Source: Brachionus koreanus (Eukaryota; Rotifera; Eurotatoria; Ploima; Brachionidae). From it: DNA of 35,568 bases. The stretch's first letter is position 1. Each line of letters starts with the position of its first letter. The notes beneath the pieces are model-generated. The model searched no databases and had not been told where the DNA came from. It worked only from the letters and a program-made list of their open reading frames with translations. The translations under genes were made by a program, and so were the position numbers. Below, piece after piece: positions 31,761-35,568 of the stretch. Where the stretch lies: contig PJRA01000323.1 of the NCBI GenBank assembly GCA_016987375.1, forward strand, positions 1,009,986 through 1,045,553, read 5' to 3'.

Positions 31761-33367
31761 TTTATTAGTTCGTTGTTCTAATAACTGTCAAATTTATTTA
31801 ATTAATGTCAAGAATTATTAGTTTATTGCTCAAAAATTTATTTCAAAGTAATAATGTTATAATTATTTAGTTTATTGTCTATTTTTTTATTTACTTGTCT
31901 ATTCTATTTAATCAATATTGACAAAAGATTATGAAATTAATTTAAAAAATTTAATTCAATAAGATTACAAATTACTGTTTATCCAAGGCTTTCTTTTCCT
32001 CAGCCACCTTACAATTACATTTATTTATTGCCCAGTTATCTTTATTAAAGTCAATAATTTTAATTTTTTTGTTCATTTTAAATAGCTTATCAAGTCACTG
32101 TTGATCAATGCTTGGTTTTCTTTTTGTGTCGTGACAAATAGACTAGAATTATTTTTTAACGAGTTTAGCTAAAATATTCGTTTTAAACATCATAAAAATT
32201 TGAAAAAAACAAAAAAAATTTTTGCTGTAAAATAATTTTTTTTGAATATTATTAAAAATTTTTAAGATTAACAACAACCAAGTTTTTGAAAAAAAATGAA
32301 TTAAATAAGCAATAAACATTCTACGAACTACTGCTGCTGTTGTTGATAAGCATTTAAATAAACAAAGAGTTAGGTACATCATATTAAAGAATATTCAATT
32401 TTGTTTTTTTTTAACATATAAAATGTCTGTTTTTTGACTGACTCTCAATTTTTTAAAAATTTTCTCATCCCCTCTATTTTTTAAAAAAAAAAAATTTTAA
32501 AAGTCTTAAAATCTCAGTTAGTTTGAAATTTTCTGTGCTTTTTAAAAAAAAAATAATTTTTTTTCAAGATTTTAATTTTCTGCAAAATTTAATTTTATTA
32601 AAAATTTAAATGCTATTATATCAAACTATATGAAAAATTTCAAAAATCGAGGTTCAATGTTTAAGTAGGACCTAGTCATACTGATTCTACTAGCACCTAT
32701 CGTTCGATTAAATTTGATAAAATTAAAAATATTAATTTAAAAATAAAGCTAAATTTGTGTGTCTAAGTTTTCTTTTCTTTTGCTTTTTATTGAATAAAAA
32801 TAAATTACTGAGCTTTGTAAAGTAATATTAAACCAAAAGTATTTTTGATAAAGAGAAAGCAAAATCAATCAAAATTAAGATTGATGGAATCAATTGGGAG
32901 GCATAAAGAATTTTGTTTAGATATTAAAAATTGTTTATCAATTAATTAGATAGGAAAAATTTGGGTGTATTTTTCGTATAAAGTCTAATTTAAAGTTCAG
33001 GCTGAATAAAAATTTTCGGCAAATTGTTTCTTCAGATTGGCTGGGTCAGAATTTTGCCTGTGTTTATTCAGTCTAAATTAAAAATAGAAAGCGCAAATAA
33101 AAGTTTCATTTAGATATATACACCCTTAAATTATTAATCAAGCCATCGCATATCAATAAATAATAAAGTTAAAATGGATTGAGTAAAAAAAGAATGCGTT
33201 TAATTCAGCCCCAAAATCTAGCATTAATAAATATCATTCGATAAAAGCGTTATTTTTAATTCAGCCAAGATTAAACTTTAAGTTCTTTCACTCACATAAA
33301 TACCAACAATATTTTCAATTATTTTTCTACTATTATAATTTTAAAAATTCGAATTAATAGATTGAAA
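31761..33367. other. AT-rich spacer upstream of calexcitin
   Basis: No gene or repeat family is supported. A minus-strand frame at 32149-32382 has only Phe/Lys/Ile-rich AT translation. Slightly mixed sequence at 32990-33130 may be promoter-proximal. Confidence 0.45.
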
Positions 33368-34009
33368 ATGCCTAGAGATCACATACAAGGCCAAACCTTG
33401 GACAAAAAGCTCCGAAAATGGTACAGTTTAACACTTGGTAAAAAAAAAAATAATTTTTTTTTTAAATTGAAGTTTTATTTTATTTTCATTAAAATAAAAG
33501 ATAACAATAATGACGGCATAATATCATGGGATGATTTTTTGGCCGCTGCTGAAGTAATATTGCCCAAAGCGGAAGCAGAGAAAAATGGCCGTCTTACAAT
33601 TGTGAGGCGAAGAATAGAACAAGATTTTCAAAAATATTTCTGGGATTTGTGTGAAGTGGGTGATGCGAACCAGGACGGCGTTATTGACTTGGATGAATGG
33701 CTGGATGTGATGAACGACATTGTGCTGCATCTAAAGGAAATAGGAAATTTGCCTACATGGTTTGAGAGTCTTTACAAGTATATGTTCAGAGCTAACGAGT
33801 TTATGGACGACAAAAATGTATCCAGAGAGGAATTCATTTCGATGTTGTCCATTTGGGATATAAATGCTGAAGCTATTGGTAAAGCCTTCGATTTTATCAC
33901 TGAAAATGGAGCGAAGAAAATGGACTACAATTTGTTTATAGAATTTATCAAAAAATTTTTGGCTAGTGAAGAGCCAGGTCATGTACTTAATTTAGGATTA
34001 GATGCTTAA
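33368..34009 (+). CDS. Calexcitin-like EF-hand calcium-binding protein, 2 exons
   Basis: Small cytosolic calcium sensor; in squid and other protostomes calexcitin is a neuronal Ca2+/GTP-binding signalling protein. Model: exon 1 33368-33437, exon 2 33501-34009, GT-AG intron of 63 bp, giving 192 residues, near the family's 190. The intron cuts the first Asp codon of EF-hand 1. Joining restores the loop DNNNDGIISWDD (about residues 24-35), with Asp in place of Glu at position 12, as in squid calexcitin. EF-hand 2 is DANQDGVIDLDE, fully canonical. The third site (FMDDKNVSREEF) is degenerate. Other family landmarks are WDLCEVGD, LPTWFESLYKYMF, a C-terminal ENGAKKMDYNLF and a terminal GHVLNLG. The ATG at 33368 gives the short family N-terminus; an AATAAA lies 61 nt after the stop. 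Confidence 0.94.
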   Translation: MPRDHIQGQTLDKKLRKWYSLTLGKKKNNFFFKLKFYFIFIKIKDNNNDGIISWDDFLAAAEVILPKAEAEKNGRLTIVRRRIEQDFQKYFWDLCEVGDANQDGVIDLDEWLDVMNDIVLHLKEIGNLPTWFESLYKYMFRANEFMDDKNVSREEFISMLSIWDINAEAIGKAFDFITENGAKKMDYNLFIEFIKKFLASEEPGHVLNLGLDA

Positions 34010-34069
34010 AATTCAACAACAAAAATTGAATTTTTTTTTTTAATTTAGACTCGTATTCATTATTTATTT

Positions 34070-34075
34070 AATAAA
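34070..34075 (+). terminator. Candidate poly(A) signal of calexcitin
   Basis: AATAAA 61 nt downstream of the stop codon. Confidence 0.45.
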
Positions 34076-34099
34076 TTATTTATATTCAAATTTTGAGAT

Positions 34100-35127
34100 T
34101 TTTGTTTTTTTTTTGGCGGTTTTTAAATATCATTAGATTCTTAGATTATTATTTAGGAATAATTGGATCAGAAAATTTTGACTAAGCTTCTAAATAAAAT
34201 AATTTATTCAAAAAATTTTCCAAAAAAAAAAATTGAATATTTTTAAATTGGTTGTTTTTATCGTTTGATTAATCTAATTAGGTGATTCATTAGATAGCTA
34301 TGTCTGAACAAGAAAACCCGATATTTTCTTTATAGCGTTAAAGCCTAGCACGGGTTTAAAGATTTTTTATCTTTCACTATGCAATTATGGAATTTTTTTT
34401 TATTAATTTTATTAATCCCCATGGTTTGTCCGAAAACATTCCCTTTTATCACTATACAATGTAAAAATGAAGTTAAATTAAGGAAAAGTACTAAAAAAAA
34501 TATAATTTTCAATTCGTGTATATTAAATATAGAAAAAAAGATTAATTAAAATAAGATAATTTTTATCTAACAATTGCATATTGTATTTTTTTTATCTTAA
34601 TTCAATCCCTGTAGAGCTTAAGTTCATTACTTTTGATTTCAACTTAAGTCAATCTTTTGTGATTCAAAACAATGCAGACTGGTCAAATCAATAATTTTTT
34701 CCATTTAAAATAAACTGATTTATTAAAATAGTATTTTTCCATTTTTTACAAAATTTTAAAAATTAAAAATAGGATTTTACGTAAATTTACTTAGAATTGT
34801 CCAAAAATTCTAAAAAATTGATTGAAAATTGGCTTTTTTAGACCCTTTTACCAGTTTTTTTCAAAAATTATTGTAAAATTTCGTAATTTTACGAAAAAAA
34901 CGGTAAAAACCCCAGTGTCAAATCAACATTGTAATCAACATCAAGTTTTAATAGACCTAATATGATTAAAACATCTCTTAAATAAGAAATGAGTTCTAAA
35001 ATCCAAATATTAGGTGATCGTTACAAACCTTTTTTAGGATCATTTTTATATTGCTCTTTTTAATGTTTTAATGCATTCGCGCAAACTAGCATTAAAAAAA
35101 AGTAACAGCCCTCATCTGAAAGCAGAT
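34100..35127. other. AT-rich spacer after calexcitin
   Basis: No gene recognised. Around 34875-34895 GTAAAAT-ttcgta-ATTTTAC forms a short perfect inverted repeat beside a CGGTAAAAACCCCAGTG word; it could be a transposon end, but no partner was found. Confidence 0.4.
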
Positions 35128-35396
35128 CAGAGTTGTTTAAAAGTCACTAGTCTCAAGTTGTTATTTATTAAAAAAAAATTTACTTTAAATTTTTATTTAT
35201 AAAGATTTTCTTTTGCTTACAATAAAAATGTTTTTTTCAATTTGATTAAATCCATGTTACTAACCAATAAAGTTGTCTTATGTGTTGACCTATGTGTTCG
35301 GTTGATATAACCAGATTTAGAAAAAAGCCGTTCAACTGGTCCTGAAGAAGCTTGAATCCATAAAAATTTTTGTGTAAGAGTTGCTTGTATCAGAAT
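35128..35396 (-). pseudogene. 3' part of a hAT transposon with transposase C-terminus
   Basis: The minus strand is open from 35396 to a stop at 35217-35219 (59 residues). It reads QKFLWIQASSGPVERLFSKS then GYINRTHRSTHKTT, the hAT C-terminal dimerisation block (consensus FL.IPATSAPSERVFS.AG). The plus-strand sequence beginning at 35128, CAGAGTTGTTTAAAAGTCAC, matches the terminus of the 252-bp MITE at 24180 and lies where the element's 3' end should be. The upstream part of the transposase is missing, replaced by the Tc1-like fragment. Confidence 0.75.
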
Positions 35397-35431
35397 TTAA
35401 AGTCTAAATCAAAAATAATTAATTTATACAA

Positions 35432-35568
35432 TTAATATTTGAAATGTCCGCCTTTGGCCTTATAACAAGCCAAAACTCTTTTTGGCATTGATTCAATCAA
35501 TTTTTGTACGTACTCAGTCGGAATCTGCAGCCACTCTTTGTATAAAATCTCTTTTAAATGTTCAATAG
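35432..35568 (-). pseudogene. Tc1-like transposase C-terminus (cut by window edge)
   Basis: Minus-strand frame of 45 codons ending at TAA (35432-35434). It reads EWLQIPTEYVQKLIESMPKR then VLACYKAKGGHFKY, the characteristic end of Tc1-family transposases (…IP..Y...L..SM.RR..A.I.AKGG.TKY). The DDE catalytic part would lie beyond 35568. The visible part is intact, so whether the gene is alive cannot be judged from here. Confidence 0.85.

Noticed and set aside
32149..32382. 77-codon minus-strand ORF
   Set aside because: Phe/Leu/Lys translation of poly-A/T DNA with no family signature.
1..35568. CRISPR arrays, bacterial operons, Shine-Dalgarno sites or rRNA
   Set aside because: None seen. Spliced animal genes show that the DNA is eukaryotic; the direct repeats found are two-copy and not array-like.

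Overview
This is an AT-rich eukaryotic (animal) contig. It has spliced genes with short AT-rich introns (most 50-85 bp), GC-richer coding blocks in an A/T-homopolymer background, and decayed DNA transposons. A calexcitin gene points to a protostome. BBOF1 implies motile cilia. The base composition, tiny introns and compact genes would fit a monogonont rotifer or a similar small spiralian, but that is inference and the species is not identified.

Layout. (1) About 84-272, minus strand: a probable terminal exon of an unidentified gene. (2) 1012-6019, plus: an 11-exon BBOF1 gene whose intron 8 (2515-5206) holds a dead mariner element that was itself split by a 350-bp foldback MITE. (3) 6020-12859: a 6.8-kb gene-free region with several GC-elevated islands and a series of CT tracts, probably cis-regulatory DNA of the next gene. 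(4) 12860-14365, plus: an intronless FoxA (HNF3/fork head) gene of 501 residues with poly-Ala and poly-Gln runs. (5) 14366-20367: intergenic, with one GC-elevated island (about 17140-17420) and a GATA-site cluster (19554-19626). (6) 20368-21228, plus: a second, shorter and diverged FoxA-type gene of 286 residues. (7) 21229-27328: repeat-rich, with a 252-bp hAT MITE that has a perfect 8-bp target duplication, a reverse-transcriptase relic and direct repeats. (8) 27329-28165, minus: intronless SURF1. (9) 28166-33367: AT-rich, with a direct-repeat pair and a second copy of the mariner relic. (10) 33368-34009, plus: two-exon calexcitin. (11) 35128-35568: the end of a hAT element next to the C-terminus of a Tc1-like transposase, cut by the window edge.

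The genes do not form one pathway. BBOF1 acts at ciliary basal bodies, SURF1 in mitochondrial cytochrome c oxidase assembly, and calexcitin in neuronal or cellular calcium signalling. The linked pair of FoxA genes, with the long island-bearing non-coding DNA around them, is the most interesting biological unit. The transposons are informative because several insertion events can be reconstructed from target duplications and a paralogous empty site.
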